A stretch of 58,860 nt of DNA, taken from positions 1 to 58,860 of the forward strand of contig JAQXJU010000045.1 of NCBI GenBank assembly GCA_029009115.1, read 5' to 3'. Every line of letters begins with the position of its first letter. The first letter of the stretch is position 1. Origin of the DNA: Bacteroidales bacterium. Its GTDB lineage: Bacteria; Bacteroidota; Bacteroidia; Bacteroidales; UBA932. The position numbers and the translations under genes were made by a program. The notes beneath the pieces are model-generated. The model was not told the DNA's origin. It saw nothing but the letters and a program-made list of their open reading frames with translations, and searched no databases. Positions 35,687-45,376 of this stretch are shown here, piece by piece.

Positions 35687-36558
35687 AAGCTATCAGTCTG
35701 AAAGGTTGCGGTACGGCCCTTGTCACTCCGTTCAAAGATGGCGAGGTCGATTATGAGGCTTATGCCAGTCTCATAGACCGCCAGTATGATGCGGGTGTGG
35801 ATTTCCTCGTAGCCCTGGCTACCACGGGTGAAACCCCTTCACTGAGTGATGAAGAAAAGACTGCTCTCCTGAAACTGACCTTCGGTCACGCCGGAGGTCT
35901 TCCCATAGTAGTGGGATGCGGTTCCAACTCCGTAAGCGGAACCCTTGCCAATATGCGCAAGCTTGATGGTCGTGAAGTCGATGCCTGGCTTGTGGTGGTG
36001 CCCTTCTACAACAAGCCTACCCAGGAGGGAATGTACTTGTACTTCAAAGAGATAGCTTCGAACACCGATAAGCCTGTCATCATTTACAACGTGCCCTCCC
36101 GCACCGGAGCCAATATGAAGGCCGAAACCTGTCTGCGTCTTGCGCGCGAGGTCCCGGGTATAGTTGCAATCAAGGAGGCTTCTGGCAATCTGGCACAAAT
36201 TGAAGAGATTCTTGCAGGTGCTCCCGAAGGCTTTGCCGTATTCAGCGGCGACGATGCCCTGACACTCACAATGATGGAAAAGGGAGCCAGGGGAGTTATC
36301 TCGGTAGCTTCGAATCTGCTTCCAGAAAGAGTGTCGCAGGTAGTGTCAGCCGCACTCGAAGGCGATTTCGCCAGAGCCGCTGCTCTGGATAAGCCCCTTC
36401 AGCCCCTCTACGAGGCCTGCTTTGTCGAGAGCAACCCCATACCAGTCAAGGCCGGAATGGAAGTGCTTGGCCTGTGTGGCTGCGAAATGAGGCTTCCCCT
36501 CACCGCCGCCTCTCAGTCCACAAGAGACGCGATGTCTCAGATACTGAAAGACTTATGA
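35683..36558 (+). CDS. dapA: 4-hydroxy-tetrahydrodipicolinate synthase
   Basis: 291 residues, a TIM-barrel lyase. Schiff-base Lys164 in VAIKEASGNL; Tyr135 in IIYNVPSRTG; ATTGETPSL (~47-55) where most members have GTTGE. It condenses pyruvate with aspartate semialdehyde. Substrate comes from asd and thrA just downstream. Overlaps dapB at the start and dapF at the end (both ATGA). Confidence 0.96.
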   Translation: MKAISLKGCGTALVTPFKDGEVDYEAYASLIDRQYDAGVDFLVALATTGETPSLSDEEKTALLKLTFGHAGGLPIVVGCGSNSVSGTLANMRKLDGREVDAWLVVVPFYNKPTQEGMYLYFKEIASNTDKPVIIYNVPSRTGANMKAETCLRLAREVPGIVAIKEASGNLAQIEEILAGAPEGFAVFSGDDALTLTMMEKGARGVISVASNLLPERVSQVVSAALEGDFARAAALDKPLQPLYEACFVESNPIPVKAGMEVLGLCGCEMRLPLTAASQSTRDAMSQILKDL

Positions 36559-37400
36559 AAATATACAAGTACAGTGGCGCCGGCAACGACTTCTTTATGA
36601 TAGACGGCAGGAATGCCGAAGTCAGCCACTATCGCAACCTTGAGGTAATCTCTGCCCTGTGCGACCGCAATTCCAATCTTCCCCTGCCTCAGGGAGTACG
36701 TCAGGGGGCGGACGGAGTAATAATCCTGTCGACAGCCCCGGGCGAAGATTTCGTGATGGAATTCTTCAATCCCGACGGGAGTTCGGGGATGATGTGCGGC
36801 AACGGTGGCCGATGCGTCGTAGCATTTGCCCATTTCCTCGGCATTGAGCCCTCTCACGGCGCGACCTACCGTTTCAGCGCCCCAGACGGGCCACACTTCG
36901 GAGAGGTTCTTTCCAGCGAAGGCAATCTTGCGTCAGTTCGCCTGGGAATGAAGGATGTCGAAGGAGTCACTCGCTTCGACGACGGTGTTTTTCTCGACAC
37001 CGGAGCCCGGCACTTTGTGACCCTTGTCCCTGATGTCGAGGCAGTTGACATAGATACCGTAGGGCATGACATACGCTGGCAGGAAAGATTCGCCCCTCAG
37101 GGCAGCAATGTCAATTTCCTCTCCCGCTCAACAGACGGAAACATATCAGTGCGCACCTTCGAGAAGGGAGTCGAAGCCGAAACCCTCGCCTGCGGAACCG
37201 GAGTCACCGCTTCGGCCCTCGCAGCCCACATTTTCGGAATCCCTGCGACGGCCCTTAACCCAGATGGCAGTATTCATTACGATATCCACACACGTCAAGC
37301 CGTTCTCGGAGTTGATTTCGAAGTATCCGACAGCCATTCATTCCGCCGAATCTGTCTCACAGGGCCAGCAGAGAGTCAGGCCGAATTGGAAATAGACTGA
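36555..37400 (+). CDS. dapF: Diaminopimelate epimerase
   Basis: 281 residues from ATG 36555, which overlaps the dapA TGA; the longer frame upstream is a dapA shadow. Both catalytic Cys are present: Cys81 in CGNGGRC and the second in ETLACGTGVTA (~222). SGAGNDFFMIDGR (7-19) is the N-terminal family signature. It makes meso-DAP for lysine and peptidoglycan. Confidence 0.96.
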   Translation: MKIYKYSGAGNDFFMIDGRNAEVSHYRNLEVISALCDRNSNLPLPQGVRQGADGVIILSTAPGEDFVMEFFNPDGSSGMMCGNGGRCVVAFAHFLGIEPSHGATYRFSAPDGPHFGEVLSSEGNLASVRLGMKDVEGVTRFDDGVFLDTGARHFVTLVPDVEAVDIDTVGHDIRWQERFAPQGSNVNFLSRSTDGNISVRTFEKGVEAETLACGTGVTASALAAHIFGIPATALNPDGSIHYDIHTRQAVLGVDFEVSDSHSFRRICLTGPAESQAELEID

Positions 37401-37444
37401 GAATTGACTATATTAGCCGGGTTTTTAAAAATTTTACAAACACT

Positions 37445-38446
37445 ATGAAAGTAGCAGTAGTCGGTGCGACGGGTCTTGTAGGAACCCGTATGTTGCAAGT
37501 TCTTGCCGAGAGGCATTTCCCTGTAGATGAACTGATTCCGGTAGCTTCAGAGAAGTCGGTAGGCAAAAAGATAAACTTTGCAGGCCGCGAGTGGACAGTA
37601 GTGAGCGCCGACGATGCTATCAAGGCCAAGCCTGCCCTTGCCCTCTTCAGCGCAGGAGGATCCACCTCCGCAGCACTTGCTCCCCGCTTTGCCGAAGCCG
37701 GAATCAGGGTTGTTGACAACAGTTCGCAGTGGCGTATGGACCCGACCAAGAAACTTGTCGTTCCCGAAATCAACGGCGACGTGCTGACTGCTGAAGACTA
37801 TATCATCGCCAATCCCAACTGTTCTACAATACAGATGGTTATGGCCCTCGCACCCCTGCACGGGGCCTTCACCATCAAGAGAGTTGTAGTTTCGACCTAT
37901 CAGTCGGTCACGGGAGCCGGATACAGGGCCATCAACCAGATGAACGCCGAGCGCCAGGGCCTCTCCTGGGGCGAATACGAAGCCAAATTCCCCCATCCCA
38001 TCGACCAGAACATACTCCCTCATATCGACGTATTCGAAGACAACGGATACACAAAAGAGGAGATGAAGATGCTCAATGAAACCCGCAAGATACTCCGCGA
38101 CGACAGCATAGCCCTCACTTCAACCACGGTGCGCGTACCCGTACAGGGAGGCCACTCCGAGGCTGTCAACGTAGAGTTCGCCAAGCCCTTTACCCTCGAA
38201 GAGGTGCGTTCGCTGCTTGCCTCGATGCCCGGAGTGACAGTTCTCGACGACCCCTCAAACAATGTATATCCTATGCCTCTGGATGCCTGGGGGAAGGACG
38301 ATGTTTATGTGGGACGCATTCGCAGGGACTTTTCGATTGAGAACGGCCTGAATTTCTGGTGTGTCTCCGACAATCTCCGCAAGGGAGCAGCCACCAACGC
38401 AGTGCAGATAGCTGAGCTCCTGCTCGAAAAGGGATTCATAGCTTAG
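37445..38446 (+). CDS. asd: Aspartate-semialdehyde dehydrogenase
   Basis: 333 residues. GATGLVGTRML (7-17) binds NADP; catalytic Cys126 lies in NPNCSTIQ; VVSTYQSVTGAG (~144) and TTVRVPVQGGHSEAVNVEF (~223) follow. It makes aspartate semialdehyde, the branch point to DAP (dapA) and homoserine (thrA). A 44-base gap before it has no clear promoter; an AT-rich palindrome (TAAAAATTTTA) lies there. Confidence 0.96.
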   Translation: MKVAVVGATGLVGTRMLQVLAERHFPVDELIPVASEKSVGKKINFAGREWTVVSADDAIKAKPALALFSAGGSTSAALAPRFAEAGIRVVDNSSQWRMDPTKKLVVPEINGDVLTAEDYIIANPNCSTIQMVMALAPLHGAFTIKRVVVSTYQSVTGAGYRAINQMNAERQGLSWGEYEAKFPHPIDQNILPHIDVFEDNGYTKEEMKMLNETRKILRDDSIALTSTTVRVPVQGGHSEAVNVEFAKPFTLEEVRSLLASMPGVTVLDDPSNNVYPMPLDAWGKDDVYVGRIRRDFSIENGLNFWCVSDNLRKGAATNAVQIAELLLEKGFIA

Positions 38447-38459
38447 TTTTTTTTCAGAA

Positions 38460-40502
38460 ATGAGAGTATTGAAGTTCGGCGGTTCTTCCGTCGCCAACGC
38501 CACCGCTATGTCCCGCGCTATGGACATAGTTGAGGGAGAGGCTTCTTCCGACCGTGTTCTTGTCGTAAGTTCCGCAATCAGCGGATGCACCGATGCCCTG
38601 ATTGAAATAGGAAAAAGGCCCGTCCACGAGCGGAAAGAGCTCGTGGATGCCTTGAGAGACAAGCATATACGTATCATACGCCGTCTATTCTCAGGGTCCT
38701 CGCGCGAAGAGGCCATTGCTGAATGCAAGGCTCTGTCCGAGATGCTTCTCGAGGCTCCGTCCGACGAGTGCGTGACCTTTGGCGAACTTTTCAGCACGCG
38801 CATTCTGTACAGAAAATTTGCCGACGAAGGCTACGAGGCCCTCTGGCTCGATTCGCGCAAGCTAATAGTGAGTGACGACCTTGCAGCCTCATACAAAGCT
38901 ATTCGCGAAGCCCTCGCTGCTCATCCCGATGCCAGGGTAATAGTTGCCCCGGGCTTCATTGCCTCCGACTCCACAGGCAAGGTGACCACTCTCGGAAGGG
39001 GAGGCTCCGACTACAGCGCGGCCATTTTTGCCGCTGCTCTCGATGCTGGAGCCCTGGAGATATGGACCGACGTTCCCGGAATTATGACAACCAATCCTAA
39101 GGTTGTTCCCGCTGCCCGAACCATAGGCAGAATGTCATATGAGGCAGCCTTCACTATGGCAGAGCACGGAGCCAAGGTCTTATATGCCCCCACCGTGGTA
39201 CCTGCCCGCGAGAAAGGGATTGCCATCAATATTCGCAACACCTTCGACCCGTCCCATCCCGGAACCGTGATTGAATCGGCCAGTCCATCGGGCGTATGCC
39301 GCTGGATGGGCCTTTCATCGGAAGCTTCCCAGGGCAATGTACGTCTGAATCTGGTTGCCGAAGGGCCCCTCGATTCTCAAGAAAGCCTCAAAAGAGTGAC
39401 CGAGGCCCTGAAGGAAGCTGGAATAGCACCGCTAGACAGCGGCCACGACGATTCCCTGGTATGGGTTACAGTCCGCCCCGAAGTCGAACGTCAGGCAAGT
39501 TCAGCCCTCCACCGTGAGTTCTTCGAAGAAGAGAAACTGCGTTCGTTCGACGTATATGTAGCCGGCAACGGAGCCGTAGGCAAGGCCCTTGCAAGCCTGA
39601 TCGAAAGCGGAGCCGCCGTGCGTTCAGGCAAGGAGGTCAGAATCATCGAAATATCCAGCGACAGGAACTTCGCCGCAAAGGTCCTCGCCAATGCCCACCG
39701 CCGTTCAGTGTTCGTTGACTGCACCAATTCCGAAGATATCTGGAAGATGTATGTTCCCCTTCTCGAGGCAGGAATCAACATAGTCAGTTCTAACCGCCGT
39801 TCACTTGCCGTTCCATATGTGGAGTATGCGGCAATGAAGCAGGCTGCACTTCGCAGCGGGGTGTTCTTCCGTTACAGCACCACGGTGGGCAATGCCCTTC
39901 CCATACTCGAGTCAGTGGCTATGGAAACCTCGCTGAACTATTTCGAAGCTGTGGTTTCCTGCACAATGAACAACATAATCACAGGCTACGACGGAGCCAA
40001 CACCGAGAGTTTCGCAACCCTTCTGCATCACGCCCAGATGCGCGGGCTCACCGAGAATGATCCCCGTACCGACCTCGGAGGCCGTGATGCCCTGCGCAAA
40101 CTCCTGATTCTCGCCCGCGAAGCCGGAGTCCCCCTTGAAGAAGAAGATGTGACCATCACCCCCCTTCTCGGCAAGGAATACTTCAACTGCAGCCTCGAAG
40201 ACTTCTATTCAAAACTCGAGCTTGCCGAGCCTGAGTTCATACGCAGGGAAGCTGAGCTTGATGAGATTGACAAAAGGCAGAGATTCGTTGCCTCCATCCA
40301 TAAGGACCCTTCGGCCAGAACAGGCTACAAGGCCGAAATCAAGATGCAGCTATACGGCATCAGCAGCCCCTTCTATTGGATATCCGGGACCCAGAACATT
40401 GTTGAAATCAGCAGCGAAGGAACAGCTCCCCTGGTAATCAAGGGAGCCGGAGAAGGAGCGGGTCAGGCCGCGCTCGGTATTCTTGCCGACATACTCCGAT
40501 AA
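38460..40502 (+). CDS. thrA: Bifunctional aspartokinase/homoserine dehydrogenase, unusually short
   Basis: 680 residues, against ~810-820 for E. coli ThrA. The aspartokinase domain (~1-270) is complete: KFGGSSVA (5-12), LGRGGSDYSAA, EIWTDVPGI. Only about 90 residues (~271-362) stand between it and the homoserine dehydrogenase domain (VAGNGAVGKAL, ~366 on), where E. coli has ~165 residues with two ACT domains; so one ACT appears lost. The dehydrogenase keeps TTVGNALPI and DLGGRDALRKLLILARE, but the usual NK of its active-site loop reads NRR (SSNRRSLAV, ~444). Feedback control by threonine may be weakened. 13 bases after asd, convergent with manC. Confidence 0.9.
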   Translation: MRVLKFGGSSVANATAMSRAMDIVEGEASSDRVLVVSSAISGCTDALIEIGKRPVHERKELVDALRDKHIRIIRRLFSGSSREEAIAECKALSEMLLEAPSDECVTFGELFSTRILYRKFADEGYEALWLDSRKLIVSDDLAASYKAIREALAAHPDARVIVAPGFIASDSTGKVTTLGRGGSDYSAAIFAAALDAGALEIWTDVPGIMTTNPKVVPAARTIGRMSYEAAFTMAEHGAKVLYAPTVVPAREKGIAINIRNTFDPSHPGTVIESASPSGVCRWMGLSSEASQGNVRLNLVAEGPLDSQESLKRVTEALKEAGIAPLDSGHDDSLVWVTVRPEVERQASSALHREFFEEEKLRSFDVYVAGNGAVGKALASLIESGAAVRSGKEVRIIEISSDRNFAAKVLANAHRRSVFVDCTNSEDIWKMYVPLLEAGINIVSSNRRSLAVPYVEYAAMKQAALRSGVFFRYSTTVGNALPILESVAMETSLNYFEAVVSCTMNNIITGYDGANTESFATLLHHAQMRGLTENDPRTDLGGRDALRKLLILAREAGVPLEEEDVTITPLLGKEYFNCSLEDFYSKLELAEPEFIRREAELDEIDKRQRFVASIHKDPSARTGYKAEIKMQLYGISSPFYWISGTQNIVEISSEGTAPLVIKGAGEGAGQAALGILADILR

Positions 40503-40509
40503 GAGAGCC

Positions 40510-41625
40510 TTACCGGTAGCTTTCGTATTCAGGCATCGCGAGTTCAGAGATGGTGTCTCCGAGCATCTTGCTGTCCCTCGGACATATCATAAGGACATCG
40601 TCCGTATCCACTACTATGAAATTCTCAAGACCTCTGACTACAACCAGTTTCTGCCTGTCGGAGTTCTTTGACGTGTTCGCGTAGATGATGTCATTCGAAT
40701 TGTCCTTCAGAATACTCTTGCCGTCAATCTTCACGGCGTTGCCATTCTTGTCGAGCGAAGCCAGATTCTCGTACAGTGACTCCCAGTTTCCAATGTCTGC
40801 CCATCCGAACTTGGCTGGATAGAGCCAGGCAATGTCGGTCTTCTCCATCACGGCATAGTCAATAGATACCTTGGGGCAGTCGGAATATACAGTTTCAAGG
40901 AAGAGCCTCTCCATGTTGGTGTCGAGATAATTCTCCCATCCTTTCCACAGATTGGTCAACTCTGGGCAGCATCTTTCAAGTTCGTCCATAAGGACCCTTG
41001 CCCTGCTGACGAAGATTCCCGAATTCCACAGGAACTCTCCGCTGTCGATGAACACCTGGGCGAGCTTCGCATCGGGTTTCTCGGTAAAAGTCTTTACCTT
41101 CACGGGCTTTCCGTCTTCGTGAGCGTCTCTCCCTCCTACTATCTGGACATATCCGAAGTTGCTGTCTGCCCTTGTAGGAACTATTCCCATAGTGATGATG
41201 GCCCGGTTGTCTGCGGCATAGCTCAGGGCTTCCGAGATTGTTTCCTCGTACGAATCGGGATTGTCTATGATATGGTCTGAAGGCACTGCAACCATAACCG
41301 CCTCGGGATCCCTTTTCAGGAGGGTATATGTGGCATAGGTCAGACAGGGTGCGGTATTGCGGTTGTAGGGCTCGAGAAGAAGGTTCTCGGGGAGCAGTTC
41401 AGGAATTTCGTTCATCACCTGCTCCTCATAATTGATATTGGATACAACCAGTATGTTCTCGACAGGCAGAAAACTTGCGGCTCTTTCGAAGGCCAGCCTT
41501 ATGAAGCTCTTGCCCGACGAATCGAACGAGAGAAACTGCTTTGGCTTGGCTTCGCGGCTTATGGGCCAGAAGCGCGAGCCTATTCCTCCCGCCATAATGA
41601 CGCAGTAATTGTGATTGGTATTCAT
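40510..41625 (-). CDS. manC: Mannose-1-phosphate guanylyltransferase (GDP-mannose synthesis)
   Basis: 371 residues, the single-domain form without the isomerase half. VIMAGGIGSRFWPISREAKPKQFL (9-32) contains the nucleotide motif GG.GSR.WP.SR and pyrophosphorylase FLPK-like PKQF; VPSDHII (~114), FTEKP (~174), WNSGIF (~195) and WADIGNWESL (~280) complete the family. It makes GDP-mannose for surface glycans. Last gene of the minus unit cdaA-mutS2-yraN-manC; six bases after yraN. Confidence 0.92.
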   Translation of the reverse strand: MNTNHNYCVIMAGGIGSRFWPISREAKPKQFLSFDSSGKSFIRLAFERAASFLPVENILVVSNINYEEQVMNEIPELLPENLLLEPYNRNTAPCLTYATYTLLKRDPEAVMVAVPSDHIIDNPDSYEETISEALSYAADNRAIITMGIVPTRADSNFGYVQIVGGRDAHEDGKPVKVKTFTEKPDAKLAQVFIDSGEFLWNSGIFVSRARVLMDELERCCPELTNLWKGWENYLDTNMERLFLETVYSDCPKVSIDYAVMEKTDIAWLYPAKFGWADIGNWESLYENLASLDKNGNAVKIDGKSILKDNSNDIIYANTSKNSDRQKLVVVRGLENFIVVDTDDVLMICPRDSKMLGDTISELAMPEYESYR

Positions 41626-41631
41626 TGGTTA

Positions 41632-42024
41632 CTAATAATACAGTGGTATAAATGCTTGTGGGTAGTATTCTATTTCAAAGTCTCCCTCCCCGGGGCCGAA
41701 CATCACGGTCGCAACGTCAAAGAAGACCTCCATCTCCTTTCCTCCTATTGCCGAAGCCTTTCCGCTTGCCAGATAGGCTCCTGAAGCCTTTACGAGATTC
41801 CTCTGCTTGGCTCTGTCAACGTTAATCTCGGGCGGGGCGAGGGCCGGATAAGTCCTGCTTTTGACCTCGACTATGTGCAGTCCTTCGGGGTTTATGCTTA
41901 TTATGTCAATCTCCTGATGCGAATATCTCCAGTTTCTCTCAAGTATGCGATGCCCTCTAAGGGTGAGCCAGTTGCATACCACATCCTCGCCTCTCCTTCC
42001 AACGCTCAGGGTCTCTTTTCTCAT
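41632..42024 (-). CDS. yraN: YraN/UPF0102-family endonuclease-like protein
   Basis: 130 residues. GRRGEDVVCNWLTLRGHRILERNWRY (9-34) is the family start (G..GE..A..L...G), and EIDII....GLHIVEVKSR (~38-57) carries the E-I-D/E-V-K nuclease-like ligands. The function is unsettled; nuclease activity has been proposed for relatives. The start overlaps the mutS2 end by four bases (ATGA). Confidence 0.88.
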   Translation of the reverse strand: MRKETLSVGRRGEDVVCNWLTLRGHRILERNWRYSHQEIDIISINPEGLHIVEVKSRTYPALAPPEINVDRAKQRNLVKASGAYLASGKASAIGGKEMEVFFDVATVMFGPGEGDFEIEYYPQAFIPLYY

Positions 42025-44510
42025 ACAAATGTCACTACTGTCACTCCGCTTCCGCCGTGCCTTATATCCTCGTCTTCTGCCGAAGCCACTCCCGGCACGG
42101 TGCGGAGATACTTCTGTATTTCGTCTCTCAGGACTCCTGTTCCCTTGCCGTGGATTATGCGAACGCTGCCCATCGACAGCATCAAGGCATCGTCGATATA
42201 ATGGGTGACTATGTCAATCGCATCATTCAACCTTTCGCCCCTCACGTCAAGCTCGGTCCTGAAATTGAGCTTACGCTCCCTGAGCGAATCGTTCTGCGGC
42301 TGAACCGCCCGGGTGAACGCAACTCGTGCCGCCTCCCTGAATTCATTGGAGGATATTCTCTCCAACTTGACAGGAGACATACTTGCCTGGAGGTTCCCAA
42401 TGTTTACGGTAACCGTCTTGCCAGAAAGTCTCGTCACTTCTCCTACCATTCCAGAATCTTTCACCCGTACTTTCTCTCCTATCTGAAGAGGTGCTTCAGG
42501 CTTGGTCTTCTCCCATCCCTGAGGTTTCCCTTTCTTCTTTTGCCGCGATTCTACCAGTTTCAATTTCCGTTCCAGAAAATCGGCTCCGTTCGACGAAGAC
42601 TGGCTGGTCTTGCTGTTTTCTATCGCCGATAGCATATTCTGAAGTTCGTTCCTGACCTGGAGAGTCCTCTGCTTGTCAGCCTGCGATTCCTTTATTTCGC
42701 GAATTGTTCTTTCAACCTGCCTTCCTGCACCCCTGATAATCCCCTCGGCCTCGCGGCGGGCCTCATCGAGAATCTTTTCTCTCATTCCCCGGATGTCCTC
42801 GAGTTCCTTCTGATAGCGTTCTGTCAGACCTTCCAGAGTCTTGTCGGTGGCCTTGATTTTCTGGAGCCTCTCGTCTATGGCCTTCCTGCCCCGGACAATC
42901 CTGCGAAGATTGCGCTCTATCCCTACATACTCCTCGCCTGCGCGAGACTCGGCGTCCTTGACTATAGGTTCGGGCAGTTTCATCTTTCGTGCCAGCTCAA
43001 AAGCGAAGGAATTGCCCGGAAGCCCGGTCTCAAGTTCGAACACAGGCTCAATCCGGGCTGCATCGAAGAGCATTGCCCCGTTGATGACACCCGTCTTGCC
43101 CGATGCCGCGTAGAGTTTGAGATTGGTATAGTGCGTCGTGATTACCCCGTACACACCCCTGCGGTCAAGTTCGCTGAGTATGGCCTCGGCAATGGCCCCT
43201 CCGGCTGCAGGCTCCGTCCCCGAGCCGAATTCGTCAATCAGGACGAGAGTCTTTGAATCGGCGCAGGTAAGAATATCCCTCATATCTGCAAGGAAAGAAG
43301 AGTAGGTGCTCAGGTCGTTGTCCAGCGACTGGTCGTCACCTATGCTTACGAGAATCCGGTCGAACACCGGAAGTTCGGAACTCTCCGAGGTAGGAATCAG
43401 CAAGCCCCACTGGAACATATACTGGAGCAGGCCCGCAGTCTTCATACATACCGACTTGCCACCCGCGTTCGGGCCGGAGATCAAAAGTATGTGCTGCTCG
43501 CGGCTCAGGTGCACGGTCAGAGGATTCATCTTGCGCCCCTCCTTGCGGAGAGCCTTCTCGAGCAGCGGATGACGTGCCTTCCTGAGTTCCAGCCTCCCAT
43601 CCTCGGAGATGACGGGCATCCCTGCGATATGATTCAGGGCCGTGCCTGCCTTTGCCATCAGAAAATCCATCTCCCCCATACAGCAGGCGCATTCCTTGAG
43701 TTCGGGGATGAAGGGCCTGACGAATTCCGAGAACTCTCTGAGGATTCTGGCAATCTCGCGGCTTTCTTCAAAACGCAGATCCCTGATCTCGTTCTCGAGG
43801 TCAATTATTTCTGTCGGTTCGATATAGGTAGTCTTCCCCGTCGAAGATTCGTCATAGACAAAGCCCGATACCTTGCGTTTAGAGGCACTGGCCACGGGAA
43901 TCAGAAACTTCCCGTCGCGCACAGCTACGCTCGCATCCTTGTCGGCGTATCCGTCGTCCTGGGCCTTGCGCAGAATGGCAGCCGCCCTCTTCGAGAGAGT
44001 TCCCTCCCTGTCGCGTATGGTCCTGCGTATGCTCAGAAGCTCTGGCGAAGCGCTGTCCTTGACCTCGCCATAGCGGTCCAGAATGGAATTGATGCGCACC
44101 CCTATCTCCGGAAATCTCCTCGCTCTGAGGGCAAGTCTTGTAAGATTGGGATAAACCCCGTCTTTCACCGACGAAAGGAATGCAAGAATCTTCGAGATGG
44201 TATCCAGAAGGGTTCCCAGTTTTCCGAGCGACAGCACGTCGATAGAACTGCCCTCTTTCTCAAGCGGAACGAGAAAGGGCAGGGCGTCGATATAACCCGT
44301 GGTGGGGAATTTGTCCTCGAACATAAGGACGAGTCTCATCTCGTCGGTCAAAAGGAGCCTCTGCCGTATTTCCTCAGGGTCATTCGAGAAGTTTTCATTC
44401 TCTACTCTCTGAACGGCATAGTCTGTGTTGCAGCGGTCTGCAACTTCTCTGCGTACGCGGTCGAAACCCAGTTTGGTTTCAAGTCTAAGCCTTTTTGCGT
44501 CTTCCTCCAC
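42021..44510 (-). CDS. mutS2: MutS2-family ATPase with C-terminal Smr domain
   Basis: 829 residues. MutS-like core without the mismatch-reading N-terminal domain; Walker A GPNAGGKS (~341-348), Walker B LVLIDEFGSGTEPAAGG (~415-431). A long coiled coil (~530-640) precedes a KOW/SH3-like strand (VRVKDSGMVGEVTRL, ~678) and the Smr domain (LDVRGERLNDA ~753, HGKGTGVLR ~787). MutS2 acts on recombination intermediates and on collided ribosomes in Firmicutes; role in Bacteroidota is less studied. Overlaps cdaA by 26 bases. Confidence 0.94.
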   Translation of the reverse strand: MEEDAKRLRLETKLGFDRVRREVADRCNTDYAVQRVENENFSNDPEEIRQRLLLTDEMRLVLMFEDKFPTTGYIDALPFLVPLEKEGSSIDVLSLGKLGTLLDTISKILAFLSSVKDGVYPNLTRLALRARRFPEIGVRINSILDRYGEVKDSASPELLSIRRTIRDREGTLSKRAAAILRKAQDDGYADKDASVAVRDGKFLIPVASASKRKVSGFVYDESSTGKTTYIEPTEIIDLENEIRDLRFEESREIARILREFSEFVRPFIPELKECACCMGEMDFLMAKAGTALNHIAGMPVISEDGRLELRKARHPLLEKALRKEGRKMNPLTVHLSREQHILLISGPNAGGKSVCMKTAGLLQYMFQWGLLIPTSESSELPVFDRILVSIGDDQSLDNDLSTYSSFLADMRDILTCADSKTLVLIDEFGSGTEPAAGGAIAEAILSELDRRGVYGVITTHYTNLKLYAASGKTGVINGAMLFDAARIEPVFELETGLPGNSFAFELARKMKLPEPIVKDAESRAGEEYVGIERNLRRIVRGRKAIDERLQKIKATDKTLEGLTERYQKELEDIRGMREKILDEARREAEGIIRGAGRQVERTIREIKESQADKQRTLQVRNELQNMLSAIENSKTSQSSSNGADFLERKLKLVESRQKKKGKPQGWEKTKPEAPLQIGEKVRVKDSGMVGEVTRLSGKTVTVNIGNLQASMSPVKLERISSNEFREAARVAFTRAVQPQNDSLRERKLNFRTELDVRGERLNDAIDIVTHYIDDALMLSMGSVRIIHGKGTGVLRDEIQKYLRTVPGVASAEDEDIRHGGSGVTVVTFV

Positions 44511-45336
44511 TTCTTCTCTCTGATTGTCTGTCTGCAGTCTTGCCCAGACTTCCGTCTATGCATTTCTTCAGTTCCGAGGCGTCGCTGACTGCAATTATCT
44601 TCCCTTCCTTGACGAAAGAAATCGTTCCGGTCTGCTCAGACACCACGATAACCTCCGCATCCGATTCTTCTGTTAGTCCTATGGCAGCCTTGTGCCTCAT
44701 CCCGTAATGGGAAGGAATGTCGGTTCTGGATGTCACCGGCAGGGTGCAGCGGGCTGCTACTATTCTGTCTGCGCTGATCACCACCGCCCCGTCGTGCAGG
44801 GGAGAGTTCTTGAAGAACAGGTTGCAGAGGAGCCTTCGGCTGACCCTGGCATCGACTCTGTCACCTGTTTCGAGTATGCGCTCAAGGTCGTCCTTGCGCG
44901 GGATGACAATCAGTGCGCCAGTGCGTTCCTGCGACATCTTGCGGCAGGCTTCGATAATCTCGGTGAGCGACTGGTCTCCCACCTCGGCCGAATTCTTGCC
45001 AAGTATCCTGTCAAGAAAACTCAACTTGCCCCCGGCACGAAGCGATGCCGAACGGCCCACCCTGTTGAGAAACTGCCTTATTTCGGGCTGGAAGATTACC
45101 ACCAGGGCAATAGCTCCCACGTCGATGACAGTGCCCATCAGGGACGAGAGCATCTTCATATTGATAGCCCCGGCGACTATCCGTATGAGGAACAGGAACA
45201 GTATGGCGATAAAGATGTTCATCGCGGAAGTGCCCTGTATCCACCGGAAAATCACGTAGATAATCAGAGCCACCACCAGTATGTCCAGAAAGTCCACCCA
45301 GGACAGATGCAGGAAACCGAGGATATCCAGTGCCAT
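44485..45336 (-). CDS. cdaA: Diadenylate cyclase, membrane-bound (c-di-AMP synthase)
   Basis: 283 residues from ATG 45336. Three membrane helices (~10-90), then the DAC domain: HDGAVVI (~192), the conserved DGA, and GMRHKAAIGLTEESDAEVIVVSEQTGTIS (~225-253) where the family has G-T-R-H-R; Thr and the second Arg read Met and Lys, a mild divergence. It makes c-di-AMP from two ATP; the messenger controls osmotic and wall balance. The C-terminus is basic (SERRSGGRRKKA). The -7 box lies seven bases before the start. First gene of the minus unit. Confidence 0.93.
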   Translation of the reverse strand: MALDILGFLHLSWVDFLDILVVALIIYVIFRWIQGTSAMNIFIAILFLFLIRIVAGAINMKMLSSLMGTVIDVGAIALVVIFQPEIRQFLNRVGRSASLRAGGKLSFLDRILGKNSAEVGDQSLTEIIEACRKMSQERTGALIVIPRKDDLERILETGDRVDARVSRRLLCNLFFKNSPLHDGAVVISADRIVAARCTLPVTSRTDIPSHYGMRHKAAIGLTEESDAEVIVVSEQTGTISFVKEGKIIAVSDASELKKCIDGSLGKTADRQSERRSGGRRKKA

Positions 45337-45343
45337 AACACTA

Positions 45344-45372
45344 CAAAGATAAGAGAAAATATTGGAAATCAA
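45344..45372 (-). promoter_or_regulatory. Promoter of cdaA-mutS2-yraN-manC
   Basis: Minus strand: -33 TTG (45372-45370), 18-base spacer, -7 TATCTTTG (45351-45344), seven bases before the cdaA ATG at 45336, so nearly leaderless. Its -33 element lies only four bases from that of the divergent ribosomal promoter. Confidence 0.55.
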
Positions 45373-45376
45373 GTGC

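Noticed and set aside
43491..44588. 365-codon ORF on the plus strand
   Set aside because: Antisense to mutS2, which has clear Walker and Smr motifs; the plus-frame translation has no family resemblance.
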